63,217 bases of DNA from DASUXY01 sp036377675 (GCA_036377675.1 DASUXY010000002.1:1-63217), one strand, 5' to 3'; positions 43,780-53,156 are shown, counted from the stretch's first letter. Numbers and translations are program-made. The notes: generated by a model not told the origin, from the letters alone.

Positions 43780-44334
43780 TTAAATGACTCGTTCGTCTGA
43801 TTTGCCCTCGTTTTCCTTCGTCGATATATATGAATAAAAGGTCGTTTTTGTAACAGCAAATAAGTCATATATATATTCCTTTCGATTAATCTGCTCATAA
43901 ACCTTTTCATAAGTTACTTTCCCACATGTAACGTAAGGTATTTTTAAAGCAGCTTTAGATGAACGGATATTCGTTTTTCGTATTTTCATAAAAATAGTGT
44001 CGATTGAAGTTGTCTTGAAAACCTCTTTAAAAAAATGTTCTTTAGCTAACCGATTGTAACCTTTTCTGAAGTAAGGACGTCCAATCCACGTTGCGAGAAA
44101 TCCATAGTTATCTGTAAGATTATATAAGCTAATCATACCGATTGGCTTGTTATATTGATCAGTAATGGTACGAGAAATCATCTGACCAGTTTTTTCCGCT
44201 TCAATCGCCTGCTTCGTAAGAAAATAAAACCGATCAATTGTCGTCGCTTTTTCCCTTACATAGGGGAATACTTCTGGATGAGATAACAGTTCAAATAAAA
44301 TAGGGACATCTTGTAAATCTCGTTTTTTCAGCAT
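43780..44334 (-). CDS. GNAT family acetyltransferase
   Basis: The 184-residue protein looks like a RimJ/RimL-type N-acetyltransferase: LLSHPEVFPYVRE near the start, then PIGMISLYNLTDNYGFLATWIGRPYFRKGYNRLAKE, and a C-terminal YDLFAVTK end. The usual acetyl-CoA loop (Q/RxxGxG/A) is represented only loosely by FRKGYN. The start at 44334 follows AAGGAGGG at 7 bases; the frame is open upstream only because the leader has no stop codon. The leader contains a tRNA-like element and a 9-pair hairpin. The substrate is unknown. Confidence 0.85.
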   Translation of the reverse strand: MLKKRDLQDVPILFELLSHPEVFPYVREKATTIDRFYFLTKQAIEAEKTGQMISRTITDQYNKPIGMISLYNLTDNYGFLATWIGRPYFRKGYNRLAKEHFFKEVFKTTSIDTIFMKIRKTNIRSSKAALKIPYVTCGKVTYEKVYEQINRKEYIYDLFAVTKTTFYSYISTKENEGKSDERVI

Positions 44335-44358
44335 AAAAATACCCTCCTTACAATGTAG

Positions 44359-44404
44359 GCGGGTATTATCGGTAAAGTAGGCAATGAGGTGTCCGAATAC
44401 CCGC
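44359..44404 (-). promoter_or_regulatory. leader hairpin before the acetyltransferase gene
   Basis: GCGGGTATT and AATACCCGC form a perfect 9-pair stem with a 28-base loop, between the tRNA-like element and the ribosome site of the acetyltransferase gene. There is no T-run directly after it, so it is not a simple terminator. It does not match a T-box antiterminator. Confidence 0.5.
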
Positions 44405-44430
44405 GAATTTTTATTTAAGATGCAACAAAA

Positions 44431-44497
44431 ATTCGGGGTGGGAATCGAACCCACTAGAACCAGACATGCTGGTGGCGCACCATTTGCCTTCCCTATG
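44431..44497 (-). ncRNA. tRNA-like element
   Basis: Read on the minus strand, a canonical T-arm is present: stem GTGGG/CCCAC with the seven-base loop TTCGATT. Upstream lie a short anticodon-like stem ACCAG/CTGGT with a five-base loop CATGT and a D-arm-like stem GGC/GCC with a loop containing TGG. Linkers of AA and TCTA have about tRNA spacing. The acceptor pairs at only 4 of 7 positions, CCA is not encoded, and the anticodon loop is two bases short. It is therefore a decayed tRNA or a tRNA-like small RNA, not a normal tRNA gene. Confidence 0.55.
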
Positions 44498-44716
44498 ATT
44501 TCATACAATTTAAGCCGTAAATATGTTGTAAAACATGTAAAACTAAACATATAAAAAGAAATACGTTAGTTAAATTGTACTTTTGTTATGTTTATTTTAC
44601 AATGTTTGTTTAGAAAAAGGAATACTTTTTTTGAAAAAAATGTGTCTGATTTATAACAGAGATTTCAAGTTGTGTACGTTCCTCGTATAAAGAGGGAAAA
44701 TGATAAAATGTGAAGT
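44498..44716. other. AT-rich intergenic region, no gene seen
   Basis: These bases separate the tRNA-like element from the epimerase gene on the same strand. They are very AT-rich and would carry the promoter of the tRNA-like/acetyltransferase transcript. No coding frame or known motif was found. Confidence 0.4.
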
Positions 44717-45601
44717 TTATAGTGAGCTTTTTAAAGCAGCTTCTAAATGTGGATAAGTAAATTCAAATTGGTAATCCATCGCCTTTTTCGGTAAAACATA
44801 TTGTCCTTTTAAAATCAATTGGCTCATTTCTCCTGTAAGGAAATAAACGAAAGGAGACGGAGCGGCTAACCAAGTTGGACGTTTTAAGATGTTTGCCATC
44901 ATTTCGGTAAATTCTTTATTTCGCTTCGGGTTAGGTGCAACGACATTTACAGGTCCTTTCACGTTTCGATTAAAGATACACCATACAATCATCTTTACAA
45001 CATCTTCGATATGTACCCATGACATCCACTGTTCACCTGTACCGACTTTTCCACCTATAAAACATCGGATCGGTATACTCATGAGTGGCAATGCTCCTTC
45101 ATTTCCGAGGACAACACCGAATCTTGCATAAATGGTTCGGATGCCTAGCGCCTCAGCAAGGCTAGCCGCTCGTTCCCATTTGACAACGACGTTGGCTAAA
45201 TAATCATCCCCAGGTGTCTCCGTATCCTCCGTAAAGATGAGATTTTCAGACATACCGTAAAATCCTACCGCAGATCCGCTAATAAAGACCTCGGGTTTTT
45301 TCCTTAATTGCTGAACGATGTGTAAAACATGTTCAGTTGCTTTGATACGGCTCTTTACTATTTTCTTTTTTTTATTCTTCGTCCAGTAGCCGAACAGCGA
45401 TTCACCGGCTAAATTGATGACGGTATGAATCGGTGGAAGTTTTTGAGGAGAAATGTCATATCCAATAAATGTTTCTCGTTCGGTATTGTCGTGTTTTTCT
45501 GGAAATCTCGTTAAAATATACGTATGAATGTTATAGTCGTGTAATGCTCGAATCACGTGTTGTCCAACGAACCCCGTACCACCCGTTAACAAAACGTTCA
45601 T
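44717..45601 (-). CDS. yfhF: TIGR01777-type NAD-dependent epimerase
   Basis: Extended SDR protein of 294 residues: Rossmann motif LLTGGTGFVGQHV at the N-terminus, VINLAGES, FISGSAVGFYG with the Ser/Tyr site, and the C-terminal domain with PKKAMDYQFEFTYP that defines this family. It is the YfhF homologue and is divergent from recX, as in B. subtilis. Substrate unknown. AAAGGAGG precedes the ATG. Confidence 0.9.
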   Translation of the reverse strand: MNVLLTGGTGFVGQHVIRALHDYNIHTYILTRFPEKHDNTERETFIGYDISPQKLPPIHTVINLAGESLFGYWTKNKKKKIVKSRIKATEHVLHIVQQLRKKPEVFISGSAVGFYGMSENLIFTEDTETPGDDYLANVVVKWERAASLAEALGIRTIYARFGVVLGNEGALPLMSIPIRCFIGGKVGTGEQWMSWVHIEDVVKMIVWCIFNRNVKGPVNVVAPNPKRNKEFTEMMANILKRPTWLAAPSPFVYFLTGEMSQLILKGQYVLPKKAMDYQFEFTYPHLEAALKSSL

Positions 45602-45725
45602 TCAAAAATCCTCCTTTATGATGATGCGTGCAAAAATTAATGATCACTTTACTTACATATCAAGCTTCAACGTTTATTTTAGACATATATTTCATGATAC
45701 AATAGATGAGCGAGGTGATGAAACG

Positions 45726-46544
45726 ATGATGACAATAACCCGAATTACGACACAGAAGAAAAATAATAATCGCTATAATATTTATGTTGATGATGGAGGG
45801 GGGGAAACATACGGTTTTAGCGTCGATGAGGCGGTTTTAATTGAATATCGACTGCGTAAAGGATTAGAAATGAGCGAGGCTATGGTTTCCGAATTAACCG
45901 AAAAAGATTCCTTCTATCAATCGTATGCTCTTGCGATTCGCTATTTAGGTTATCGGATGCGAACGAAAAAGGAAGTGGCTGACTATTTACAAAAAAAAGA
46001 TGTGTCACCTCATAACATATCCGCTACTATTGATCGGTTAACAACGAATGGATTATTGGATGACGAGCAGTTTGCGAACGCCTTCGTTCAAACAAGAATC
46101 AATACTTCAAGTAAGGGCCCGTTGCTCATTGAACAGGAGCTTCTTAAAAAAGGGGTTAGCCGCGGTCAATGTACACGAGCACTTCAACGATATGATGATT
46201 CAATCCAATATGAAAAAGCTTTAAAGTGGGTTCAGAAAAAGATCCATTCACGTAAAAAAGAATCATACCGTAAAAAAGAACAGCGATTACAAGCTGCTCT
46301 CATTCGAAAAGGATTTACTCAAGATGTTGTTCAAGATGTGCTCGATGCCGTACAAATGACGAAAAATGATGAAGAACAACGAGAAGCTCTCATCTATCAT
46401 GGGGAGAAGTTGCGAAGAAAGTATGAACGAAAATTTACAAAACAGACCCTAGCGAATAAACTGAAAGAAGGGTTATATCGACGTGGATTTACGCTAGAGG
46501 AAATCAACGAATATATAAATTGTCTTATAGAGAAGGACTTGTAG
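45726..46544 (+). CDS. recX: recombination regulator RecX
   Basis: Modulates RecA filaments. The 272-residue protein has the Bacillus-type length with three-helix repeats; ALAIRYLGYRMRTKKEVADYL and LDDEQFANAFV are characteristic. The start at 45726 follows GAGGTG by 8 bases; the frame is open further upstream without a ribosome site. A run of seven G residues occurs near codon 24, inside a Gly-Gly-Gly stretch. Confidence 0.93.
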   Translation: MMTITRITTQKKNNNRYNIYVDDGGGETYGFSVDEAVLIEYRLRKGLEMSEAMVSELTEKDSFYQSYALAIRYLGYRMRTKKEVADYLQKKDVSPHNISATIDRLTTNGLLDDEQFANAFVQTRINTSSKGPLLIEQELLKKGVSRGQCTRALQRYDDSIQYEKALKWVQKKIHSRKKESYRKKEQRLQAALIRKGFTQDVVQDVLDAVQMTKNDEEQREALIYHGEKLRRKYERKFTKQTLANKLKEGLYRRGFTLEEINEYINCLIEKDL

Positions 46545-46549
46545 TATAA

Positions 46550-46976
46550 TTACAAGCCTTTCTTGCAAAGTTTTTCGTTTAAATTAGAAGGAATGATTAT
46601 TTCTTCACGTCCATCATCTTCCTTACATATTTGTTGTGCAACTACATGTGGACTTTGAAACGAGAATGATCTGTGACATGTGTTACGTTTTCCCAAAATG
46701 GAGTATTTATCCCCCCCCATATCGACAGCTGTAATTGAAAAATTGAGCATCTTTCCGTTCTTCCTGTAAGCTCTCCGTAATCTTCTAACGGCATATTTAC
46801 TTGCACAATAAATCGATTCATTTACTTTTCTTCGCAATCCTGCTGTTGAAATAATCGTTAATATTCTTCGTCCGTCACTTTTTTGTATAAGTGGCAAGGC
46901 AGCTTGAACGGTAATCGTTCCTTTTATATTTGTTTGTAACGTTAGCTCAATATCTTGAACGCTATACGACTGTAAG
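46550..46976 (-). pseudogene. remnant of a short-chain dehydrogenase/reductase
   Basis: The frame encodes the middle and end of an SDR protein: QTNIKGT, AALPLIQ, a catalytic serine region (IISTAG) and the YCASK (YxxxK) site. The N-terminal nucleotide-binding half is missing, because the frame begins at a stop codon near 46977. The part after the active site looks scrambled around a run of eight C residues at 46711-46718. It lies between recX and yfhH and is probably dead. Confidence 0.7.
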
Positions 46977-47312
46977 GGTCAAAAAACGCCTACACGAGCA
47001 CTATTCATCCATCTAGATGATCGATTTGCTGAAAAGTTATTTTTATAGTGAGCGTATCATTAAGTTAAGTTATTTCCTATATGCTACAATAATCTTGTTT
47101 ACTTATTTCGTTGGTTGGTGTTATTATACACAATATTGTAGCGGATGGATAGATGTCACTCCATCACTTTTAATATAGACGTTCATCACTGATGATGCTT
47201 ATTTAATGGGTGAGTCCATATCGAGGTTCTAAAGACGAAAAATGGACATTTACTGAAGTGATGAAAAATTTGTCAAATGGTATAAAATAAGAGGGTGAAA
47301 GGAGTTCACAAA
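46977..47312. other. intergenic region upstream of yfhH
   Basis: No gene is supported. The left part probably contains decayed sequence from the SDR relic, since no other frame restores its missing half. The right part holds the yfhH promoter and ribosome site (GAAAGGAG). Confidence 0.4.
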
Positions 47313-47651
47313 ATGAAGGTTCGATATAGTGATTTATCGGTAGAACAGTTGCGTGCAGAAATAGGTAAACTAAAGGAAAAAGCTCAAAAGGCTGAACAAC
47401 TTGGAAATATTAGCGAAGTTGCAATTAATGAGCGCAAAATGCAAGTCGCTATGGCTTACATGCTCAATCCAGAAGATTTTAAACGTAATGAAATTTATGA
47501 AATAGAAACGGACCCGGGCCATCGATTTAAAGTAAACTATATAGACGGTGTGTTTGCTTGGGGGCAACGAATAAATTTGCTAAACGAAGTGTACGAGAAA
47601 GAAGAAGCACTTCCCATTTCATTGCTTGGCGATCGAGTGAAGCCAAAATAA
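47313..47651 (+). CDS. yfhH: YfhH family protein
   Basis: The 112-residue protein matches the YfhH family of Bacillus in length and sequence: an N-terminal helical part with Lys/Glu-rich coiled-coil character (residues 5-45), then a small beta domain with DPGHRFKVNYIDGVFAWG. The function is unknown. The start at 47313 fits GGAG upstream; a TTG/ATG six codons earlier lies ahead of the site. It follows recX in the conserved yfh order. Confidence 0.9.
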   Translation: MKVRYSDLSVEQLRAEIGKLKEKAQKAEQLGNISEVAINERKMQVAMAYMLNPEDFKRNEIYEIETDPGHRFKVNYIDGVFAWGQRINLLNEVYEKEEALPISLLGDRVKPK

Positions 47652-47655
47652 AAAA

Positions 47656-47684
47656 CAACAGGAGCAATCTCCTGTTGCTTTTTA
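47656..47684. terminator. bidirectional terminator yfhH / yfhP
   Basis: CAACAGGAG and CTCCTGTTG form a perfect 9-pair stem with loop CAAT, A-rich on the left and T-rich on the right, between converging genes. Confidence 0.85.
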
Positions 47685-48671
47685 TTAAATAGGATGTTCA
47701 CCTACATATAGTTTTCGTTGTAGTTTTTGTTCAGAAAAAATCCATCCTGTGTAAGAACTTAAAATTTGTAAGTCGTCACTAATTTGGACGACCGCAACGA
47801 ACGGATAATGTCCTTTGGAACGGTAACGAAGATCCGTAAACCGAATTTCCGTGTATTGCTCATACGTATTCATTTCCCAACGATAAACGGGTGAAAAAGA
47901 TAAAAATGCGGAAATATTTTTATCTGTTTTTGCTACATTCATCACTTCAGAATCAGGGAGTGGAATTCGCTCAAACTCATCAATAATCGAAATATGTCCA
48001 TTGTCAACCGTCCCTACGTAAAATTTGGACGATGTCGTAATGGCCACTCGCCAATGATTTTGCTTAATCGTTGGTGATGTCGCGATGTGTTGAATGTTTG
48101 GTAAAAAATCGTCTATTCTTTTAACGATTTCTTTTCGATCCATCAACCGCTTCGTTCCGTACAAAATAATGACGATATAGATGACGACCCACGTCGGTCC
48201 GGGCTTAGCCCCGAGTGCCCATGCAACAATACCTGCGATGTGTAACGAAAATATATAAGGGTCAAATGTATTAATAAACCCATAAGCAATCCACTTATTT
48301 GTGAAAGGTCGATAAGCTTGTGTACCGTATGCGTTGAAAAGATCGACAAGAACATGGATGATCACAGCTAAAAATGTCCACATCCACAAATGAAAAAAGC
48401 TTATTTCTGGTACAAAAGCATAAAGTATGCCGGAGATGAGCAATCCCCACATGACGACTGCTGGTAAAGAATGGGTGATGCCTCGATGATGTCTCAAATA
48501 CGTTGCATTATTTTTTAACTTTAAAACGGTATCAAAATCGGGGGCTTGAGAACCTATGATTGTCCCAGCTAAAACGGTGTTAAATAAGACAGGATCATTT
48601 CCGACAACAGGATCTAGTGTAGCTAAACCTCCAAGTGCAACGCCCATGACAAGATGGGTTCCAGTATCCAT
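47685..48671 (-). CDS. yfhP: membrane-bound metal-dependent hydrolase family protein YfhP
   Basis: The 328-residue protein belongs to the YdjM/DUF457 family. It has an N-terminal DTGTHLVMGVALG segment, the conserved LRHHRGITHSLP histidine motif, a HVLVDLFNAYGTQ segment and several membrane helices in the first half, followed by a soluble C-terminal part. Homologue of YfhP, next to mutY as in B. subtilis. The enzymatic activity is not established. Confidence 0.9.
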   Translation of the reverse strand: MDTGTHLVMGVALGGLATLDPVVGNDPVLFNTVLAGTIIGSQAPDFDTVLKLKNNATYLRHHRGITHSLPAVVMWGLLISGILYAFVPEISFFHLWMWTFLAVIIHVLVDLFNAYGTQAYRPFTNKWIAYGFINTFDPYIFSLHIAGIVAWALGAKPGPTWVVIYIVIILYGTKRLMDRKEIVKRIDDFLPNIQHIATSPTIKQNHWRVAITTSSKFYVGTVDNGHISIIDEFERIPLPDSEVMNVAKTDKNISAFLSFSPVYRWEMNTYEQYTEIRFTDLRYRSKGHYPFVAVVQISDDLQILSSYTGWIFSEQKLQRKLYVGEHPI

Positions 48672-48909
48672 GAGTGATCCTCCTTTACCTATGTTGATCC
48701 GTTGCTATGTTCGATGCGTTGCACATATGATTATTAGGCAAATGATTGATTTACAAGCGAACGAATGTGTATATAGATTCACCAAATAGTTTGGTTGAAA
48801 CAATTAATAAATATACAAAACAAATACATCACCAACTACGCAAATGTTTCCAAATCTCATGGCTCAGTTGATATGTATGTTATTGTATCATAAAAGGTGA
48901 GTTGATATA

Positions 48910-49992
48910 ATGCAAGACGTGTTAAAAAACTTCAATATTTCACATTTTCAAAATGACTTATTAAATTGGTATGAGAAAAACAAACGCGATCTTCCGTGGC
49001 GTAAAGATAAAGATCCTTATAAAGTTTGGGTTTCCGAAATTATGCTTCAACAGACGAGAGTGGATACGGTAATTCCATATTTTTACAATTTTATAGATAA
49101 ATTTCCGACGGTCCACGATTTAGCAAAAGCTGATGAACAAGATGTTCTGATGGCTTGGGAAGGATTAGGTTATTATTCCCGTGCGCGAAACTTACATCAC
49201 GCGGTGCGAGAAGTTGTTTCTGAATACAATGGCGTCGTTCCTAATGAGCGAAAAGCTTTAGGCAAATTAAAAGGAATTGGCCCTTATACACGAGGAGCTA
49301 TTTTATCCATTGCTTTTGATCAGCCTGAACCTGCTGTGGACGGCAATGTAATGCGCGTGTTGTCAAGAGTATTAAAAATAGACGAAGATATTCGTAAACA
49401 GAAAGTAAGAAAGTATTTTGAAGCCATTGTAAGAGAGATTATTTATAAAGAGGATCCTTCCTCCTTTAATCAGGCGATTATGGAATTAGGTGCACTCGTT
49501 TGTACACCGAAAGCACCGCAATGCATGCTTTGTCCAGTTCATGAACATTGTCGAGCATTTGCAGAAGGAATTGAAGAAGAACTGCCGGTAAAATCAAAAG
49601 CAAAAAAGCAACGATCGCTTCCGTATGTCGCTTTACTCATAAAGAATAATGAAGGGAAAGTAGTTATTGAGCAACGCCCAGAAAAAGGGCTGTTAGCAAA
49701 CATGTGGCAATTTCCAATGGTGCCTATTGATGAAGTTGGTTTCGATCACATTGAAAGTTACATCCTTGGTGAATATGGAGTCCGTATTCAATTGAAACGA
49801 AGACGTGGGAACATAAAACATGTTTTTTCACATATTATTTGGAAAATTGTTGTTTACGATGCAGAAACTTTTGCAATCGAAACCGATGATCAACGGATTC
49901 AGTTTGTAGGTAAAGACGAGCTCGATCAATACCCCTTTCCAGTTCCACATCAAAAGATGAAAAAATACGTTGTTGTGCAAGAGGAGCAATAA
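48910..49992 (+). CDS. mutY: A/G-specific adenine glycosylase MutY
   Basis: Removes adenine paired with 8-oxoguanine in DNA. The 360-residue protein shows the HhH-GPD domain: EIMLQQTRVDTV, GLGYYSRARNL, LKGIGPYTRGAI and the catalytic aspartate in AVDGNVMRV. It also has the four-cysteine iron-sulfur site CX6CX2CX5C near residues 198-214 and a C-terminal NUDIX-like domain that reads 8-oxoG. AAGGTGA precedes the ATG. Confidence 0.96.
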   Translation: MQDVLKNFNISHFQNDLLNWYEKNKRDLPWRKDKDPYKVWVSEIMLQQTRVDTVIPYFYNFIDKFPTVHDLAKADEQDVLMAWEGLGYYSRARNLHHAVREVVSEYNGVVPNERKALGKLKGIGPYTRGAILSIAFDQPEPAVDGNVMRVLSRVLKIDEDIRKQKVRKYFEAIVREIIYKEDPSSFNQAIMELGALVCTPKAPQCMLCPVHEHCRAFAEGIEEELPVKSKAKKQRSLPYVALLIKNNEGKVVIEQRPEKGLLANMWQFPMVPIDEVGFDHIESYILGEYGVRIQLKRRRGNIKHVFSHIIWKIVVYDAETFAIETDDQRIQFVGKDELDQYPFPVPHQKMKKYVVVQEEQ

Positions 49993-50116
49993 TATTTTAA
50001 AAACAAGGTTTGCTCTTGATATCACCGTGATGTTCACGTTGCAATTTCGCTTCTTATCATAAAAGATGGATAACATTTTTTAAATTGGAGAAGTTAACAT
50101 TGCGGAGGTGATAAGG

Positions 50117-50287
50117 ATGGCTAACAAACAAAAACAAACTCAAACAGGTACGAACGTTCAAAAAGTAAGGCAGCAAAACCAACAAGCAGCGCAAGGACAA
50201 GGGCAGTATGGTACTGAGTTTGCATCTGAAACAGACGCACAAGAAGTTAAAAAGAAAAACCAACAATCACAACAAAATAAACAATAA
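50117..50287 (+). CDS. sspE: gamma-type small acid-soluble spore protein
   Basis: A 56-residue protein, very rich in Gln, Lys and Asn, ending in QQSQQNKQ. It contains one copy of the germination-protease site TEFASE (residues 33-38), the mark of gamma-type SASP, which serve as an amino-acid store in spores and do not bind DNA. B. subtilis SspE is longer with two repeats, so this is a short version. GGAGGTGATAAGG precedes the ATG. Its position after mutY and before ygaC is the same as in Bacillus. A strong terminator follows. Confidence 0.93.
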   Translation: MANKQKQTQTGTNVQKVRQQNQQAAQGQGQYGTEFASETDAQEVKKKNQQSQQNKQ

Positions 50288-50310
50288 CGTTTATCCCCAT
50301 GAATAATAAC

Positions 50311-50340
50311 AAAAGCTTCCTTCCCCCAAGGAAGCTTTTT
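50311..50340 (+). terminator. terminator after sspE
   Basis: AAAAGCTTCCTT pairs with AAGGAAGCTTTT around a five-base loop and ends in a T-run, 23 bases beyond the sspE stop. Confidence 0.85.
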
Positions 50341-50444
50341 CAGTTTGTTAACGATTAGCTAAGCGCACAACGTTTGCTTCATCTATGACTAGCATCCAAA
50401 GCGATTCATGGCACTTTCAGCGTCTTTCTTTTAGTTTTTGTAGG

Positions 50445-50474
50445 CATCGTTCACCCATGCATGGGGGAACGATG
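50445..50474. repeat. loop-less 30-base palindrome
   Basis: CATCGTTC-A-CCCATG is followed directly by CATGGG-G-GAACGATG. This gives 15-base arms with one mismatch and no spacer. It has no T-run, so it is not a terminator. It lies in the 350-base gap between sspE and ygaC, which otherwise shows no gene. The form suits a binding site for a dimeric protein. Confidence 0.6.
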
Positions 50475-50635
50475 TTGGGTTGCTTCCAGAAATATGAGTG
50501 GTGTAAACTCAGCATAAACCTTTAATTCTAGACGTATTAACCGTATAATGTAGAAAGAGATTGCGATTTATTTAATGTTAAGCTCCTTATAACAAAATGA
50601 TGGTGCGAATGTAATATAAAGAAAGGACCGATGGA

Positions 50636-51166
50636 ATGAATGTTCCGAAGCTAGGTTCTAACATTCAAATTCAAAGTTATAAACATAATGGAAAATTGCA
50701 TCGAGAATGGAAGAGCAATTTTATTTTAAAAGGAACGTCAACGGTTGTGATCGGAGCAAACGATCAAACAGAAGTGCTTGAAAGTGATGGCCGAACGTGG
50801 ATGACGAGGGAACCTGCTATTTTTTATTTTTCTCGAAACCATTGGTTTAATATTATTGGTATGCTTCGCAAGGATCGTATTTACTACTATTGTAATATGA
50901 GTTCACCGTTCGTCTATGATGAAGAAGTGTTGAAATATATTGATTATGATTTAGATATTAAAGTATACCCAGATTTCACGTATGAGTTGCTTGATGAAGA
51001 TGAATACGTCGAACATAAGGAAAAAATGGACTATCCAGTTGTCATCGATCGTATTGTTAATGAGCAATTACATGTGTTGAAAAAATGGATTCATCAACGG
51101 CTAGGCCCTTTTTCACCTGGCTTTGTCGATTGGTGGTATGAACGTTATCTTACATATCTTTCGTAA
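50636..51166 (+). CDS. ygaC: nucleoside tri-/diphosphatase, YgaC/Ntdp family (DUF402)
   Basis: The 176-residue protein has the family length and sequence: IQSYKHNGKLHREW near the start, the metal-site region YYYCNMSSPF and DYDLDIKVYPD, and the C-terminal FSPGFVDWWYERY. Staphylococcal and Bacillus members hydrolyse nucleoside tri- and diphosphates. Neighbours sspE and ygaD match B. subtilis order. A weak hairpin near 51303-51326 lies downstream. Confidence 0.92.
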   Translation: MNVPKLGSNIQIQSYKHNGKLHREWKSNFILKGTSTVVIGANDQTEVLESDGRTWMTREPAIFYFSRNHWFNIIGMLRKDRIYYYCNMSSPFVYDEEVLKYIDYDLDIKVYPDFTYELLDEDEYVEHKEKMDYPVVIDRIVNEQLHVLKKWIHQRLGPFSPGFVDWWYERYLTYLS

Positions 51167-51383
51167 AAGGAAGGTTATACATTTGATTTAAAAATAATAA
51201 CAATAAATAAGCATATACATATGATTCAGTTGAAAAACGTGTTATCGTTTAATTGATTTGTAGTTTCGTGCGATGTGATTCATTGCGTATTTTTCACCAA
51301 TACCTTGTTACAATTTCGTAGCAAGGATTTTCTGTTTATTAATCATGGGATCATAGACTACTTATTATGAGGAAGATGAATGC

Positions 51384-53156
51384 ATGAACAGTATTAAACA
51401 ATATATGAAATTTGTAATGCCATACAAATGGAAAATCTTTTGGACGATTATCATCGGAATTCTTAAGTTTGCGATTCCGTTATTAATACCGCTTATTTTA
51501 AAATATGTGATTGACGATATCATTACCGTTGAACATCTGTCTAATACGGAGAAAATGAACCAGCTGATATGGGTGATGGGTGCCGTATTCATCCTATTTT
51601 TAATCATTCGCCCGCCCATTGAATATCTCCGCCAATATTTGGCACAATGGGTAGGGAGTAAAGTTCTTTACGACATAAGAGATCGCTTATTTGATCACAT
51701 TCAAAAGTTAAGCTTACGGTTTTATTCACAAACAAAAACAGGTGAAATTATTTCTCGGGTCATTCATGATGTGGAACAGACAAAAACATTCGTCATTACC
51801 GGACTGATGAACGTATGGCTTGATTTGACGACAATTATCATTGCGGTTGGAATTATGCTGACGATGGATATTCCATTAACAATTGTCGCCATCCTCTTAT
51901 TTCCACTTTATGGATTTGCTGTTAAATATTTTTATGCTCGATTACGCCAGTTGACGAGAGAACGTTCCCAAGCACTAGCAGAAGTTCAAGGGCACTTGCA
52001 TGAGAGAGTTCAAGGGATTCCGGTGACGAGAAGTTTTGCGTTGGAAGATTATGAACAGCAACAATTTGATGTAAAAAACCGTAATTTTTTAAAGAAAGCT
52101 CTGACACATACGGGGTGGAATGCGAAAACATTTGCCGTTACAAATACGATTACGGACTTAGCCCCATTACTCGTCATTGCGTATGCAGGTTATCAAGTCA
52201 TTAACGGCAATTTGTCACTTGGAACAATGGTCGCTTTTGTCGGGTACATGGATCGAGTGTATAGTCCGTTACGCCGACTAATTAACTCCTCAACGGTTCT
52301 TACACAATCTGTTGCATCGATTGACCGTGTGTTTGAATTTTTAAATGAAAAACACGATATCGTTGACAAGCCTCATGCTCATCAGTTGGAACAAGTACGT
52401 GGGGAAATTGATATTGACAATATTTCTTTTCGCTATGATGAAGGCGAGCCAGAAGTATTAAAAGATGTCAGTCTACACGTCGACGAAGGGGAAACGATTG
52501 CTTTAGTCGGGATGAGTGGTGGTGGAAAATCAACGTTAATTAGCCTCATTCCACGGTTTTATGATGTTACAAGTGGGGCGATTAAAGTAGATGGCATCGA
52601 TATTCGCGATGTAAAAGCCCGATCTTTACGTGATCAGATCGGTATGGTTTTACAAGATAATATTTTATTTAGCGAGTCGATTGCGATGAATATTCGGATG
52701 GGGAATCCTGAAGCAACGGACGAAGAAGTGATTGAAGCGGCTAAAGCTGCTAACGCACATGATTTTATTATGGAGCTTCCTCACGGGTATGACACGTTAG
52801 TTGGCGAACGAGGTGTCAAATTATCTGGTGGACAGAAGCAACGTGTCGCCATTGCCCGTGTTTTTTTAAAAAATCCGCCGATTCTTATTTTTGATGAAGC
52901 AACATCAGCTTTAGATTTAGAAAGTGAACATACGATTCAGGAAGCATTAGAAAAACTTGCGGCTGATCGAACGACGTTTATCGTTGCTCATCGACTAGCG
53001 ACGATTACCCATGCCGATCGAATTGTCGTTATTGAAAACGGTGAAATCACTGAAATAGGTTCACATGATGAACTGATGAACAAGCGAGGCAGTTATTACG
53101 ATTTGTATCAAGTGCAAAATCTAGACAATGGTTCAGAAGAAATGATTCGCACGTAA
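51384..53156 (+). CDS. ygaD: ABC exporter, fused membrane and ATPase domains
   Basis: The 590-residue half-transporter has six N-terminal helices (about residues 15-310) and a C-terminal ATPase with Walker A GMSGGGKST, signature LSGGQKQR, Walker B ILIFDEAT and switch histidine VAHRLAT. It would act as a homodimer. It is the YgaD homologue, a multidrug/lipid exporter-like protein of unknown substrate. AGGAAGATG precedes the ATG. Confidence 0.93.
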   Translation: MNSIKQYMKFVMPYKWKIFWTIIIGILKFAIPLLIPLILKYVIDDIITVEHLSNTEKMNQLIWVMGAVFILFLIIRPPIEYLRQYLAQWVGSKVLYDIRDRLFDHIQKLSLRFYSQTKTGEIISRVIHDVEQTKTFVITGLMNVWLDLTTIIIAVGIMLTMDIPLTIVAILLFPLYGFAVKYFYARLRQLTRERSQALAEVQGHLHERVQGIPVTRSFALEDYEQQQFDVKNRNFLKKALTHTGWNAKTFAVTNTITDLAPLLVIAYAGYQVINGNLSLGTMVAFVGYMDRVYSPLRRLINSSTVLTQSVASIDRVFEFLNEKHDIVDKPHAHQLEQVRGEIDIDNISFRYDEGEPEVLKDVSLHVDEGETIALVGMSGGGKSTLISLIPRFYDVTSGAIKVDGIDIRDVKARSLRDQIGMVLQDNILFSESIAMNIRMGNPEATDEEVIEAAKAANAHDFIMELPHGYDTLVGERGVKLSGGQKQRVAIARVFLKNPPILIFDEATSALDLESEHTIQEALEKLAADRTTFIVAHRLATITHADRIVVIENGEITEIGSHDELMNKRGSYYDLYQVQNLDNGSEEMIRT

